DNA of 64,000 bases from Carnobacterium gallinarum DSM 4847 (GTDB taxonomy: Bacteria > Bacillota > Bacilli > Lactobacillales > Carnobacteriaceae): assembly GCF_000744375.1 (NCBI RefSeq), contig NZ_JQLU01000005.1:2589496-2653495 (forward strand). The letters run 5' to 3'. The position numbers and the translations under genes were made by a program. How positions within the stretch are numbered: the first letter of the stretch is position 1; the number at the start of each line of letters is the position of its first letter. Of the stretch, positions 9,899-18,536 are shown piece by piece. The notes below the pieces were generated by a model. It did no database searches. It worked only from the letters and a program-made list of their open reading frames with translations, and was not told where the DNA came from.

Positions 9899-10473
9899 TT
9901 TTCTTCCTCCGCTTCAATTTGGTTATTTTTTGCGAGATATTTTTGACTGATGGCAATTGTTTTTTCGGTAATTAATTTGCTAGAAAAACTTAATGTTGCC
10001 AGTTTGACAGCTAAAAAATCAACAGGAATTTTTTCTTGTAAGATCGGAATACTTTGTTTTCCTGTAACTTGGGCTGCAACAATTTTTAAGGATTTTTCTT
10101 GTTCGTCACAAAAAAGATTAAAGGCTTCGTTAATTCCAACAACAGATGCTTGAAAAAGAATCCCATCTTTAATTTCTTGAATGGTGAAGACCTGTTTTAA
10201 AATTGAAATTGCAATTAAAAAAGCAATGTGTTTTTTTGTGTAACGTTTTTTTACTGGTGCTGGAATTAATCCTAATTTTACATAATTATTCACCATTGCA
10301 GATGTAATAATTTTTTGGTCACTATGAATGGTTAATGGCGACAAGTATTTTTCAATTAACGTTAATACTTGATCCATATACAAATCAATATCAGGTAATA
10401 AATTCCAACGAGGAAGTTGAAAATCTTCAATTACATTTCCCCATGCTGCTAATTCTTTTTCCATATCATTCAA
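9895..10473 (-). CDS. DUF1836 domain protein, putative MerR-like regulator
   Basis: A 192-residue protein of the DUF1836 family. It contains a MerR-like helix-turn-helix pattern around residues 60-95 (MVNNYVKLGLIPAPVKKRYTKK, then helices), where a tyrosine/arginine wing is expected. DUF1836 genes are often directly upstream of degV in Firmicutes, as here with a 4-base overlap, so regulation of the pair is plausible. DNA binding has not been shown by anything in this sequence. The intergenic region upstream carries two inverted repeats that could be its operators. Confidence 0.75.
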   Translation of the reverse strand: MNDMEKELAAWGNVIEDFQLPRWNLLPDIDLYMDQVLTLIEKYLSPLTIHSDQKIITSAMVNNYVKLGLIPAPVKKRYTKKHIAFLIAISILKQVFTIQEIKDGILFQASVVGINEAFNLFCDEQEKSLKIVAAQVTGKQSIPILQEKIPVDFLAVKLATLSFSSKLITEKTIAISQKYLAKNNQIEAEEEK

Positions 10474-10530
10474 GCAAGATCACCTACTTTTAATAGTTAT
10501 GAAAACATCTTAACATGATTATCGAAATTA

Positions 10531-10598
10531 TTCAATCTAGTATTTAAAACTAGATGAAAAAATACTAGATTGAATGCTATTATTTTTAAAAGCATTCA
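10531..10598. repeat. Two adjacent inverted repeats in a divergent promoter region
   Basis: A perfect 15-bp inverted repeat (10531-10545 with 10560-10574) is followed directly by a perfect 8-bp one (10571-10578 with 10591-10598). The loop of the first repeats the ACTAGAT half-motif a third time. They lie between DUF1836 (minus) and the antiporter (plus). They may be operators or an RNA hairpin pair; no clear T run marks them as terminators. Confidence 0.6.
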
Positions 10599-10618
10599 TT
10601 TAAACTAAGTACAATTAG

Positions 10619-10647
10619 TTGTTCATTAGTTAAAAAATTCGTATACT
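10619..10647 (+). promoter_or_regulatory. Sigma-A-type promoter of the antiporter gene
   Basis: -35 TTGTTC (10619-10624), 17-base spacer, -10 TATACT (10642-10647), about 65 bases upstream of the antiporter start. Confidence 0.65.
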
Positions 10648-10714
10648 AACGATAGGTAATTTAGCAAGATTTAGTTGTTTTTTGTGAAAAAATAGTAGGG
10701 AGGGTGTGAATGAT

Positions 10715-12841
10715 ATGTTTCCAGTTTTAGAAGGAACGATTTTATTGATTGTTTTAGTTATTGTTTCAAACATTATCAGTCATTACCTCATAAAGATTCC
10801 AACAGCTTTAATCCAAGTTACATTAGGATTACTAGCTGCATTGATCTTTGCTATTAAAATTGAAATTAATACGGATTGGTTTATGTTGCTTTTTGTAGCT
10901 CCATTGTTATTTAACGATGGTCGTCATTTTCCAAAAAAGGATTTATGGAAGTTGCGTATTCCTATCTTGGGGAATTCGATTTTATTAGTTTTTTTAACTA
11001 CTATTATTGGTGGATATATAATGTACTGGGTTATGGATGGAAAGCTCCCATTGGCGGCAGCGTTTGCTTTAGTGGCAATTCTTTCTCCAACAGATCCAGT
11101 AGCTGTGAATGGGATTGCTGAACAAGTAAAGTTACCTGTTGGGGTGTTGCGTTTAGTTCGGGGAGAAAGTTTGGTTAATGATGCTAGTGGATTAATTGCT
11201 TTTAAATATGCGATCGCAGCAATGGTGACAGGATATTTTTCTTTAGCAACGGCTATTTCCGATTTTTTCTATATGGCTTTAGTAGGACTTGCTGCTGGTA
11301 TTATTTTAGAATGGTTTGTAATAGGTTTAAAAGAATGGCTGAGTATTCAGGGAATTAGAGATGTTATTTTGCATACATTATTGCAAATTTTAACACCTTT
11401 TATGATTTATATGATTGTGGAAGAAGTCTTTCATGCTTCGGGTGTGATTGCGGTTGTAGCTGCAGGAGTTGTAGCTAGCCACCAACATCGCGTGAGTGAA
11501 AGTCGGATGGCAGAAGTGCAGATTGTTACTGAGCGAACATGGGATGTAATTATTTACTTACTAAATGGAATTATGTTTTTAATTTTAGGAATTGAGTTGC
11601 CTTTTGCAATGGGAACAGCGCTAGAAAATTCTATTAATGGAAAAAATTATCAATTATTTGGTTATGTGTTGTTGTTATGGTTAGTTATTTTAATTATTCG
11701 TATTTTATGGACGTATAGTTATATGTGGTTCGATTATTCGTATGGGAAGTTTAAACGTGAAACACCTCCTGATATTAAAATTGCGATTATGTCTGGTTTG
11801 ACAGGTGTTCGAGGTGCTGTGACGATGGCAGGTATCTTATCAATTCCTGCTTTATTAAATACTGGCTTTGCTTTTCCAGGAAGAGCATCTATTTTGTTTA
11901 TTGCTTCAGGAGTGATTATTGTTACGTTAGTGGCTGCTACGATTGCGCTGCCTTTTTTTACTAAATCAAAACGACGATTTGAAACTTCTGGGGATGATTT
12001 AGCTGATTTTATAACACTGGACGAACCGAGATTAACTCAGACAGATGCTTTAGATAAACGTGAGGCAGAAGCTAGAATTCATATTATGAATACAGCAGTT
12101 CAAGTTATTGAGCAGGAAAGCCGACCTGAGAATCGAATGGCGGTCTATGATTTATTACATGAATACGATCATTTGATTCGACGTATGCAGATGGAATACA
12201 ATAGTAAGGAAACAACCGTTCAGTTCTTGCAAGATGAAGTGGAAATTCGGTTAATTGCCATTAATGCGGAGATTCTTCAAATTGAAAAAATGATTATCCA
12301 TCAAGAAGTGAATCAAAAAGTTGCTGAACTCTATATTAAACAATTAGTGCAAAGAAAACGTGCATTAAAAAATCGCTGGTTTGCTAAATTCAATCGAGCT
12401 TTACTAATGGGAAAGAGAGTATATCGTCAAGGTATTCGTGAAAGTTCATGGAGTAAGAAGAGTGCCGAATATAGAGAGCAACATCAACAACGTTTAAATT
12501 TGGAACGAGAAACAGCTAAAATCGCGATTCAGAGGTTGTCATTATACATGAAGAAAGAGCAAAGTGAAGCAATTCCTGTTGATAAATCAATTGTCTATCA
12601 TTTGATTGTTGAATACCGTAATAAAATTGAACGGATTAAGCGTTTTGGAGAAGATTATTTAAAGGAGTATACAAAACAGCTACAAGAAGTTCGATTAAAA
12701 GCGTTGAATGCAGAGCGTGGGGATATTCAACGGCTTTATGAAGCGGGGGATATTTCAGCAAATGTAGCAGTTCAATTGCGACGCTTCGTAAATTATCGTG
12801 AAAGTTCGGTAATGGATTTGGGGAATGAAAATGATGAATAA
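10715..12841 (+). CDS. CPA1 family Na+/H+ antiporter
   Basis: A 708-residue protein. About 12 membrane helices fill the first 420 residues, with the CPA1 signatures LSPTDPVAV and GESLVNDASGLIAF; the Asn-Asp pair is the cation/proton site. The remaining 290 residues are a charged, helical cytoplasmic tail that usually serves regulation. The role is to expel sodium (or potassium) in exchange for protons, for pH and salt homeostasis. The GTG at 10706 lies one base after the GGGAGGG ribosome site, so the ATG at 10715 with 10-base spacing is preferred. It is probably monocistronic. Confidence 0.88.
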   Translation: MFPVLEGTILLIVLVIVSNIISHYLIKIPTALIQVTLGLLAALIFAIKIEINTDWFMLLFVAPLLFNDGRHFPKKDLWKLRIPILGNSILLVFLTTIIGGYIMYWVMDGKLPLAAAFALVAILSPTDPVAVNGIAEQVKLPVGVLRLVRGESLVNDASGLIAFKYAIAAMVTGYFSLATAISDFFYMALVGLAAGIILEWFVIGLKEWLSIQGIRDVILHTLLQILTPFMIYMIVEEVFHASGVIAVVAAGVVASHQHRVSESRMAEVQIVTERTWDVIIYLLNGIMFLILGIELPFAMGTALENSINGKNYQLFGYVLLLWLVILIIRILWTYSYMWFDYSYGKFKRETPPDIKIAIMSGLTGVRGAVTMAGILSIPALLNTGFAFPGRASILFIASGVIIVTLVAATIALPFFTKSKRRFETSGDDLADFITLDEPRLTQTDALDKREAEARIHIMNTAVQVIEQESRPENRMAVYDLLHEYDHLIRRMQMEYNSKETTVQFLQDEVEIRLIAINAEILQIEKMIIHQEVNQKVAELYIKQLVQRKRALKNRWFAKFNRALLMGKRVYRQGIRESSWSKKSAEYREQHQQRLNLERETAKIAIQRLSLYMKKEQSEAIPVDKSIVYHLIVEYRNKIERIKRFGEDYLKEYTKQLQEVRLKALNAERGDIQRLYEAGDISANVAVQLRRFVNYRESSVMDLGNENDE

Positions 12842-12981
12842 ACTCAGTGAAGTACGAGTCGATTTAAGGAAAACTTAGGTTTAAAAAGATATACTATAGA
12901 AAGAGGCTGTAAATAGGCAGAATTCTTTACAGGAAATAGGCCTAGCAGTATAGTTAATGTTGTTAGGAAAGTAGGATAAAT

Positions 12982-13245
12982 ATGTTAAAAAAAATCTGGA
13001 TTGCCCCTGTTCGCGGGTATCAAAAATTTATTTCCCCATTATTTCAACCGAGCTGTCGTTATTATCCAACCTGTTCAAATTATGCCATTACGGCAATTGA
13101 AAAGCATGGTGTGGTGAAAGGGACAATTATGGGAACTGCACGAATATTAAGATGTCATCCATTTGTAAAAGGTGGAATTGATTACGTTCCTGAAAGCTTT
13201 ACTTTGAAACGTAATCCTCATAAGGAGTGTTCTCATGATCATTAA
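12982..13245 (+). CDS. yidD: Membrane protein insertion efficiency factor YidD
   Basis: An 87-residue protein with the full YidD signature: an amphipathic start ([14 protein letters not shown]), the [12 protein letters not shown] core and [14 protein letters not shown]. It is a small cytoplasmic, membrane-peripheral factor that helps YidC/Sec insert membrane proteins. It is not next to rnpA or yidC here, which is common in Firmicutes. Its last 11 bases overlap the thioredoxin gene, implying coupled translation. A candidate -10 (TATACT, 12890-12895) lies upstream. Confidence 0.92.
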   Translation: MLKKIWIAPVRGYQKFISPLFQPSCRYYPTCSNYAITAIEKHGVVKGTIMGTARILRCHPFVKGGIDYVPESFTLKRNPHKECSHDH

Positions 13246-13549
13246 ATTAGATAGCACGACCTTTCAAGAGGAGATAAAAGAAGGTTGGACTTTAGTTGAA
13301 TTTTGGGGCGAATGGTGTAGTTCTTGTCGCAGGCTCTCAGCTGTTTTGGAAAGTCTATCAACAAGTTATGAAGACCGAATAAAGCTTGCAAAGTTGAATA
13401 TTCATCAAAGTGGAGAATTAGCGAATCAGTTTAGTATTATGAGCATTCCGACGATGATTTTATTTCAAGAAGGTGAACCTGTTGAGAAAATTACGGGGTA
13501 TATACCAAAAGAAGAATTGCAAGCTTATTTAGAGGATAAATTAAAATAG
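13235..13549 (+). CDS. Thioredoxin-like protein with CSSC active site
   Basis: A 104-residue single-domain thioredoxin. The active site reads [10 protein letters not shown] instead of the usual WCGPC, and the cis-proline loop is SIPTMILF. There is no signal peptide, so it acts in the cytoplasm as a dithiol reductant or a specialised thiol exchanger; the CSSC variant suggests a redox potential unlike that of TrxA. It starts inside the end of yidD (11-base overlap) with its own AAGGAG site. It is probably not the housekeeping TrxA. Confidence 0.85.
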   Translation: MIIKLDSTTFQEEIKEGWTLVEFWGEWCSSCRRLSAVLESLSTSYEDRIKLAKLNIHQSGELANQFSIMSIPTMILFQEGEPVEKITGYIPKEELQAYLEDKLK

Positions 13550-13550
13550 A

Positions 13551-13587
13551 AAAGTCTTTGGCTGATGTTGGCGGAAGGCTTTTTTTA
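13551..13587 (+). terminator. Putative terminator
   Basis: Short 8-bp stem (13551-13558 with 13575-13582, one T-G pair) followed by seven T. Confidence 0.55.
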
Positions 13588-13660
13588 TTCGTTACTCTCA
13601 TGATAAAATAGACGGAATTTAGTTACTGACAAGGAGTTTACAGAACTAAGTAAGAAAAGG

Positions 13661-13867
13661 TTGGATAGTTTGCGTTACAATCTTGAGAATCATTGTTTGT
13701 ATTTAGATGGTAATGGAAGTGTTCTTTTCGTAGATTTTTGGCAGCTGGTCATTCAGTTAAGATTACAATTCAATATCACGTAGCTCTTTTACCAGAAATT
13801 ATTACTTCATGGAACGGCCCAATATTTTATGAATTCATTTAATGAGATGGGGAGTTTACCAAAATAA
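13661..13867 (+). pseudogene. Possible decayed ORF remnant
   Basis: The gap of about 500 bases (13550-14063) has no intact gene. Reading from 13661 gives LDSLRYNLENHCLYLDGNG and on to VDFW. The sense-like text then continues in a second frame (AAGHSVKITIQYHVALLPEI) and a third (MNSFNEMGSLPK) before a stop at 13865-13867. A coherent protein-like text needing two frameshifts suggests a dead gene. I do not recognise the family. The rest of the gap holds only a candidate extended -10 (TGCTATACT, ending at 14011) for the following gene. Confidence 0.35.
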
Positions 13868-14063
13868 TAAAAGCAGAATGCTTTAGATTTAAAGCAACAG
13901 TTGGAACTGTATTTTTAATGTCATACCTTTTTTTAATTCTAATTAAATAATGTCTGTATTGTGAAAAAAGTTCTGATTTGTTAATGATATTCTCATAATC
14001 TGTGCTATACTAATGAAAATTAATCTCTGAAAAAATAAGGATATTCATGAAAGGATGAAGAAA

Positions 14064-14333
14064 ATGAAAGCCATTTTAACAGTTGTTGGACAAGATACAA
14101 TTGGAATTATTGCAGGTGTTAGTCGTGAACTAGCACATCTAAAAATTAATATTTTAGATGTTTCGCAAACAATTATGGAGGGAAATTTTACCATGATGAT
14201 GATGTGCGAATTAAGTCAGACAACTGTCGGATTTGATCAAGTAAAAACGGCTTTAAATCAAACTGGAGAAGAGTTGCAGGTGACCATTAGTATTCAACGG
14301 GAAGAGTTATTCTCAACAATGCATAGCCTATAA
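14064..14333 (+). CDS. ACT domain protein (UPF0237)
   Basis: An 89-residue single ACT domain protein (MKAILTVVGQDTIGIIAGVS, then INILDVSQTIMEGNFTMM), nearly the exact length of UPF0237 members. ACT domains bind small ligands such as amino acids. The family almost always precedes a PFL/DUF711 gene, as here after 25 bases, so the two presumably function together. The upstream ATG at 14055 overlaps the AAGGA ribosome site, so 14064 is chosen. The ligand is unknown. Confidence 0.88.
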   Translation: MKAILTVVGQDTIGIIAGVSRELAHLKINILDVSQTIMEGNFTMMMMCELSQTTVGFDQVKTALNQTGEELQVTISIQREELFSTMHSL

Positions 14334-14358
14334 AAAAATTGTAAGGTGGGGATAATGG

Positions 14359-15714
14359 ATGAAAAGTGAACAAATTCTTGAAACGATTCGGATGATTGAA
14401 GAAGAAAATTTAGATATTCGGACAATTACTATGGGGATTTCATTATTGGACTGTAGTGACTCAGACAGCGAGGTTGCGTGTCAAAAAATCTATCAAAAAA
14501 TTACTACGGTAGCAAAGGATTTAGTCGCAGTTGGTGAAGCGATTGAAACGGAATATGGCATTCCAATTATTAACAAACGAATCTCTGTCACGCCTATTTC
14601 GATTGTTGCAGGGGCATCTGAAGCAAAAGATTATGTTATGTATGCAAAAGCTTTAGACGCTGCAGCGGATGCGGTAGGGGTGAATTTTATTGGTGGTTTT
14701 TCAGCATTAGTTCAAAAAGGCTATACAAAAGGCGATCAGATTTTAATTGAGTCGATTCCACAAGCTTTGGCTGAAACGGAGCGTGTTTGTGCCTCTGTGA
14801 ATGTTGGCTCAACCAGAGCAGGAATTAATATGGATGCGGTTCGTGATATGGGAGAAGTTGTGAAGCGAACGGCTGATTTAACAGCAGAAACGAGTGGCTT
14901 AGGTTGTGCAAAATTAGTTATTTTTGCAAATGCTGTGGAAGATAATCCATTTATGGCAGGTGCGTTCCATGGTGTTGGAGAAGCAGATTGTGTGATTAAT
15001 GTTGGAATTAGTGGACCAGGAGTTGTCAAACGAGCCATTGAAAAAGTTAAGGGACAGCCACTAGATGTTGTGGCAGAAACCGTTAAAAAAACGGCTTTTA
15101 AGATTACGCGTATGGGACAATTAGTCGGGCGAGTCGCTTCAGAACGATTAGGAGTGCCCTTTGGAATAGTAGATTTATCGCTGGCTCCAACTCCTGCTAT
15201 TGGTGATTCAGTAGCTTACATTTTAGAGGAAATGGGTCTTGAAATGGTTGGAACTCATGGGACAACAGCAGCTTTAGCCTTATTAAATGATGCGGTTAAA
15301 AAAGGCGGCGTGATGGCTTGTGAACATGTTGGTGGTTTGTCAGGTGCCTTTATTCCTGTGTCAGAAGATGCTGGAATGATTGCAGCTGTTCAAGAAGGAG
15401 TACTAAACTTAGAAAAACTTGAAGCAATGACAGCAATTTGTTCAGTTGGATTAGACATGATCGCTGTACCAGGTGATACGCCAGCGACTACTTTAGCGGC
15501 AATGATTGCGGATGAAGCAGCCATTGGTGTGATTAATAATAAAACAACGGCAGTTCGAGTGATTCCAGCAGCAGGAACAAAAGTTGGTGATTTGGTTGAA
15601 TTTGGAGGTTTACTTGGACGTGCACCAGTTATGCCTGTTAATGGCAAATCATCTGCCGAGTTCATTCAACGTGGTGGACGTATTCCAGCACCCATTCATT
15701 CATTTAAAAATTAA
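14359..15714 (+). CDS. PFL family protein (DUF711/UPF0210)
   Basis: A 451-residue soluble protein of the UPF0210 family, distantly related in fold to pyruvate-formate lyase-like enzymes. It has long conserved Gly-rich stretches ([52 protein letters not shown]). Length matches the family. The biochemical activity is not established in anything I can cite. Context with the ACT protein suggests a metabolite-linked function. AGGTGGGG precedes the ATG and a terminator follows. Confidence 0.85.
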   Translation: MKSEQILETIRMIEEENLDIRTITMGISLLDCSDSDSEVACQKIYQKITTVAKDLVAVGEAIETEYGIPIINKRISVTPISIVAGASEAKDYVMYAKALDAAADAVGVNFIGGFSALVQKGYTKGDQILIESIPQALAETERVCASVNVGSTRAGINMDAVRDMGEVVKRTADLTAETSGLGCAKLVIFANAVEDNPFMAGAFHGVGEADCVINVGISGPGVVKRAIEKVKGQPLDVVAETVKKTAFKITRMGQLVGRVASERLGVPFGIVDLSLAPTPAIGDSVAYILEEMGLEMVGTHGTTAALALLNDAVKKGGVMACEHVGGLSGAFIPVSEDAGMIAAVQEGVLNLEKLEAMTAICSVGLDMIAVPGDTPATTLAAMIADEAAIGVINNKTTAVRVIPAAGTKVGDLVEFGGLLGRAPVMPVNGKSSAEFIQRGGRIPAPIHSFKN

Positions 15715-15747
15715 AGTTCTTGATTGTTGAAAGGACGAATCTTGATT

Positions 15748-15785
15748 AGAGTGTATAACGTATTCTTGTTATAGGCTCTTTTTTA
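15748..15785 (+). terminator. Rho-independent terminator
   Basis: Stem 15748-15759 with 15768-15779 (two internal mismatches), then a run of T, after the ACT/PFL pair. Confidence 0.7.
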
Positions 15786-15806
15786 TTTGGAAAAATTAGC
15801 TGTCAA

Positions 15807-15840
15807 TCTCCATAATTTCTCCATAATTATTTTATATAGT
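15807..15840 (+). promoter_or_regulatory. Tandem 11-bp direct repeat and -10 box, likely response-regulator site
   Basis: TCTCCATAATT occurs twice without a gap (15807-15817 and 15818-15828), followed by a -10 (TATAGT, 15835-15840). The repeats occupy the place of a -35 box. Head-to-tail repeats with about 11-bp period just upstream of -10 are the usual binding layout of OmpR/PhoB-type regulators, and such a regulator is encoded two genes downstream, so positive autoregulation is inferred. Confidence 0.6.
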
Positions 15841-15873
15841 AATGGGGAAGGTAAATTAAAGGAGGAATTTTAG

Positions 15874-16203
15874 ATGGGACAATGTGGCAATCAATTCGCA
15901 ACAAATGCAAATCAAATGATGACAAGAGGTGGTGGTAGTATGATGGGTGGCAACGGAAATCATTGGAATTTATTCGGCTTTGGTGGAATGAACAGTTGGA
16001 TATGGATTATTGGGTTATTAGTGATTGGTTATTTAGCTTATTTGATTTTTAAAAACCGGCAAATCGATAAAGGAGCTTCAAGCGACAGTCAGCCGATAAA
16101 TTCAGTTGAGAGTGAATCAGCAGCAGATATTTTGTTGAAAGAATTCATGAGAGGAACGATTACGGAAGAAGAATATTTACAAAAAAAAGCGTATCTAAAT
16201 TAA
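15874..16203 (+). CDS. Small membrane protein with C-terminal SHOCT domain
   Basis: A 109-residue protein. The N-terminal 40 residues are rich in Met, Gly and Asn (QMMTRGGGSMMGGNGNHW), one membrane helix spans about 42-64, and the C-terminus is a SHOCT motif (ILLKEFMRGTITEEEYLQKK). SHOCT tails are short helical modules thought to mediate oligomerisation. It is the first gene of an apparent operon with a two-component system whose sensor loop is also Met-rich, which suggests a shared metal, possibly Cu(I), theme; that is inference. AAGGAGG lies before the ATG. Confidence 0.75.
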   Translation: MGQCGNQFATNANQMMTRGGGSMMGGNGNHWNLFGFGGMNSWIWIIGLLVIGYLAYLIFKNRQIDKGASSDSQPINSVESESAADILLKEFMRGTITEEEYLQKKAYLN

Positions 16204-16254
16204 TTTCTGCTATACTTTAGTTAATAGATAACGATAAAGTTAGGAGTGGAAAGT

Positions 16255-16938
16255 GTGAAGATTTTAATCGTGGATGATGAACCGAAAATTTTAGATGTTG
16301 TGGAGGCCTACTTAGTGACGTATCAGTATAGTGTGTATCGTGCGGAAACAGGAGTAGAGGCTTTGAAAAAGGTTCAGGCTATTCATCCTGATTTAATGAT
16401 TCTTGATTTGATGTTACCAGATATGGACGGTTTTGAAGTTTGTCAAGCTGTTCGTCGTGATTCCATGCTACCGATTATTATGCTAACGGCTAAGTCAGGA
16501 GAGAAAAATGTGATCGCTGGGCTAAAGACTGGAGCAGATGATTATTTAGTGAAACCTTTTAGTCCAAAAGAATTAGTTGCGCGCGTTGAAACTGTTTTAC
16601 GAAGAACTGGTCGGCAGGAAGTATCTATAAAATGGAGTTTTAATCAGAATGACTTAGTTATTTTCCCTCAATTAAAGGAAATATATGTAAAGGGTAATCT
16701 CATCAATCTAACGACAACTGAATTTGATTTATTAAAGATTTTAGCCGAATATCCTACTCGTATTTTTGCTAGGGAACAGTTGATTGAGTCAGTATTGGGA
16801 ATTGAGTTTGCTGGTTCAGATCGTGCAATTGATTCCCATATTAAAAATTTACGCCAAAAGCTTGAAGTAGATACTAAAAAACCGTGTTATATTTTAACGG
16901 TTCATGGAATGGGTTATCGATTTGGTGGAAGAGCATGA
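16255..16938 (+). CDS. OmpR/PhoB-family response regulator
   Basis: A 227-residue regulator. The receiver domain has the acidic pair DDE near the N-terminus, the phospho-acceptor Asp in DLMILDLMLPD (about residue 51) and the Lys in VKPFSPKE. The C-terminal winged helix has the usual TTTEFDLLKIL and DSHIKNLRQKLE segments. The GTG at 16246 overlaps the AGGAG ribosome site, so the GTG at 16255 is preferred, with 8-base spacing. The stop overlaps the sensor kinase start (ATGA). Tandem 11-bp repeats upstream of the operon are candidate targets. No metal-resistance gene is adjacent. Confidence 0.9.
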   Translation: MKILIVDDEPKILDVVEAYLVTYQYSVYRAETGVEALKKVQAIHPDLMILDLMLPDMDGFEVCQAVRRDSMLPIIMLTAKSGEKNVIAGLKTGADDYLVKPFSPKELVARVETVLRRTGRQEVSIKWSFNQNDLVIFPQLKEIYVKGNLINLTTTEFDLLKILAEYPTRIFAREQLIESVLGIEFAGSDRAIDSHIKNLRQKLEVDTKKPCYILTVHGMGYRFGGRA

Positions 16939-18329
16939 GAAAGACTAGATCGATTCGTATACAGTTTATGCTTTCTTTTACAGCAATTGCAGTACTCATT
17001 ATTGGCACTATTAGCTTGATGACTTACAATTTAGTTGATCGGCATTTTGATCGATATGTAGTGGAACGGCAAAAGGATGTTTTGACAGAGTTAACCCAAT
17101 TATTAGAAGCTAAATTTTCAATTAGTGAAGCGCAATGGAGTGCTATTGATTTAGAACAAGTTGGTGATGTAGCCAAGTCTGAGGCAATTGATTTAACGGT
17201 TTATGATGAAGCAGGTCAAGTAATTTGGCGAAGTTCACAAGAAAAAAATGGGCATATGGGCAATGGTATGATGAATAATCATAGCAAGATGATGGATAGC
17301 AACATGCAAAGTAAGAATGGAAGCTATGTTGAGGAAACTATTTCTTTGAAGTCAGCAGGTAGCAAAATTGGAAAAGTAGTCTTTGGTTATTTTGGTCCCT
17401 TGAGTTATACAAATCATGATGTAGCTTTTATTACGGATCTAAGAAAAAGCTTACTTTGGATTGCTGTTGGCGCATTGCTAGGTTCATTATTATTTGCAGT
17501 TTGGTTGGCTCAAAAGCTTAGTTCTCCAATTAGCCAATTAACGTTGTTTACGCAAAAAATTGCTAAAGGCCATTACCACGAAAAGCAGCAGCCAATTTCG
17601 ACAATAACTGAAATCCGTGAATTAATTGATGCCGTTCAAGATTTATCAGTGCAACTTGATAAGCAACAAGCGCTACGTAATCAATTATCTAGTGACATTT
17701 CTCATGAAATTAGAACACCTTTAACAACGTTAAAAGGTCATATTGAAGCAATGCTAGATGGAATTTGGGAACCAACAAAAGAACGCCTTGAAAGCTGTTA
17801 TGAAGAGGTAAATCGTCTGAATCGTCTCATTGGAGATATTGATAAGATTACAGAATTAGAAGAACAGCAAGAAAAGCTTCAAAAAAATACGTTTGATGTT
17901 TTTCAATTGGCTAAAAGGATCTGTTTAAATATAGAACCTTTAATGAAACAAAAAGAAATTGATTTTACTTTAACTGGAAGGAATTTAGAAGTATTTGCGG
18001 ATCAAGATAAAATCAGTCAAGTTATGACTAATTTACTGACAAATGCGCTTAAATTCACAGGAAATAGAGGGGAGATTGATTTAGCGATTCACAAAGAAGC
18101 CGATGATTTTTGTATTTCAGTTAAGGATAATGGAATTGGTATTTCTTCAGAAGATCGTGCTTTTATTTTCCAACGTTTTTACATGGTAGATAGTTCAAGA
18201 AATAGTGAGGGTCAAGGAATTGGTTTGGCTATTGTAAAAAGTATCGTGAAGGCTCATAATGGTCGGATTGAAGTTGACAGTATAGTTGGGGAAGGAACAA
18301 AGTTTAAGCTTTATTTTCCTTTGTCGTAA
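16935..18329 (+). CDS. Sensor histidine kinase with Met/His-rich extracytoplasmic loop
   Basis: A 464-residue membrane kinase. Two membrane helices (about 10-32 and 170-192) enclose an extracytoplasmic domain containing the stretch NGHMGNGMMNNHSKMMDSNM, an unusual density of Met and His. Then come HAMP, the dimerisation helix with the phospho-acceptor His (ISHEIRTPLTTLKGH), and ATP-binding N, G1 and G2 boxes (NLLTNALKF, DNGIG, GQGIGLAIV). Met/His clusters are typical of Cu(I)/Ag(I) binding sites, so metal sensing is inferred. The start is the ATG overlapping the regulator stop; longer upstream readings lie within the regulator gene and are not needed. Confidence 0.88.
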   Translation: MRKTRSIRIQFMLSFTAIAVLIIGTISLMTYNLVDRHFDRYVVERQKDVLTELTQLLEAKFSISEAQWSAIDLEQVGDVAKSEAIDLTVYDEAGQVIWRSSQEKNGHMGNGMMNNHSKMMDSNMQSKNGSYVEETISLKSAGSKIGKVVFGYFGPLSYTNHDVAFITDLRKSLLWIAVGALLGSLLFAVWLAQKLSSPISQLTLFTQKIAKGHYHEKQQPISTITEIRELIDAVQDLSVQLDKQQALRNQLSSDISHEIRTPLTTLKGHIEAMLDGIWEPTKERLESCYEEVNRLNRLIGDIDKITELEEQQEKLQKNTFDVFQLAKRICLNIEPLMKQKEIDFTLTGRNLEVFADQDKISQVMTNLLTNALKFTGNRGEIDLAIHKEADDFCISVKDNGIGISSEDRAFIFQRFYMVDSSRNSEGQGIGLAIVKSIVKAHNGRIEVDSIVGEGTKFKLYFPLS

Positions 18330-18359
18330 CGAATATCGATAAAATTTAAGACTGAAAGC

Positions 18360-18393
18360 AGGGCTTAGAGAGGAATCTTTAAGCTCTTTTTTT
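18360..18393 (+). terminator. Rho-independent terminator
   Basis: Hairpin with G-C-rich base and wobble pairs followed by seven T, ending the SHOCT/two-component operon. Confidence 0.7.
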
Positions 18394-18500
18394 CGTGATG
18401 AAAAATTTGTTCAGAGATTTTCTATATTTTGTCCTATCTTTCTTATAATTTGTGACTAGCTCTAAAAAACACAACAAGCTAAAATAAGAGTGTAAGAAAT

Positions 18501-18510
18501 AAAACGTTTT
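18501..18510. promoter_or_regulatory. Palindrome resembling a cre/operator half-site
   Basis: AAAACGTTTT is a perfect 10-bp palindrome 26 bases before the ABC operon start. With flanks it fits the right half of the CcpA cre consensus but misses the left TG. Catabolite control is suggested, not shown. Confidence 0.4.
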
Positions 18511-18536
18511 CTTTATTGAAAGGAGGAGGTATACAG

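Noticed and set aside
14736-15038. Minus-strand ORF inside the PFL gene
   Set aside because: Lies wholly antisense to a strongly conserved gene and has low-complexity composition without a ribosome site; a shadow.
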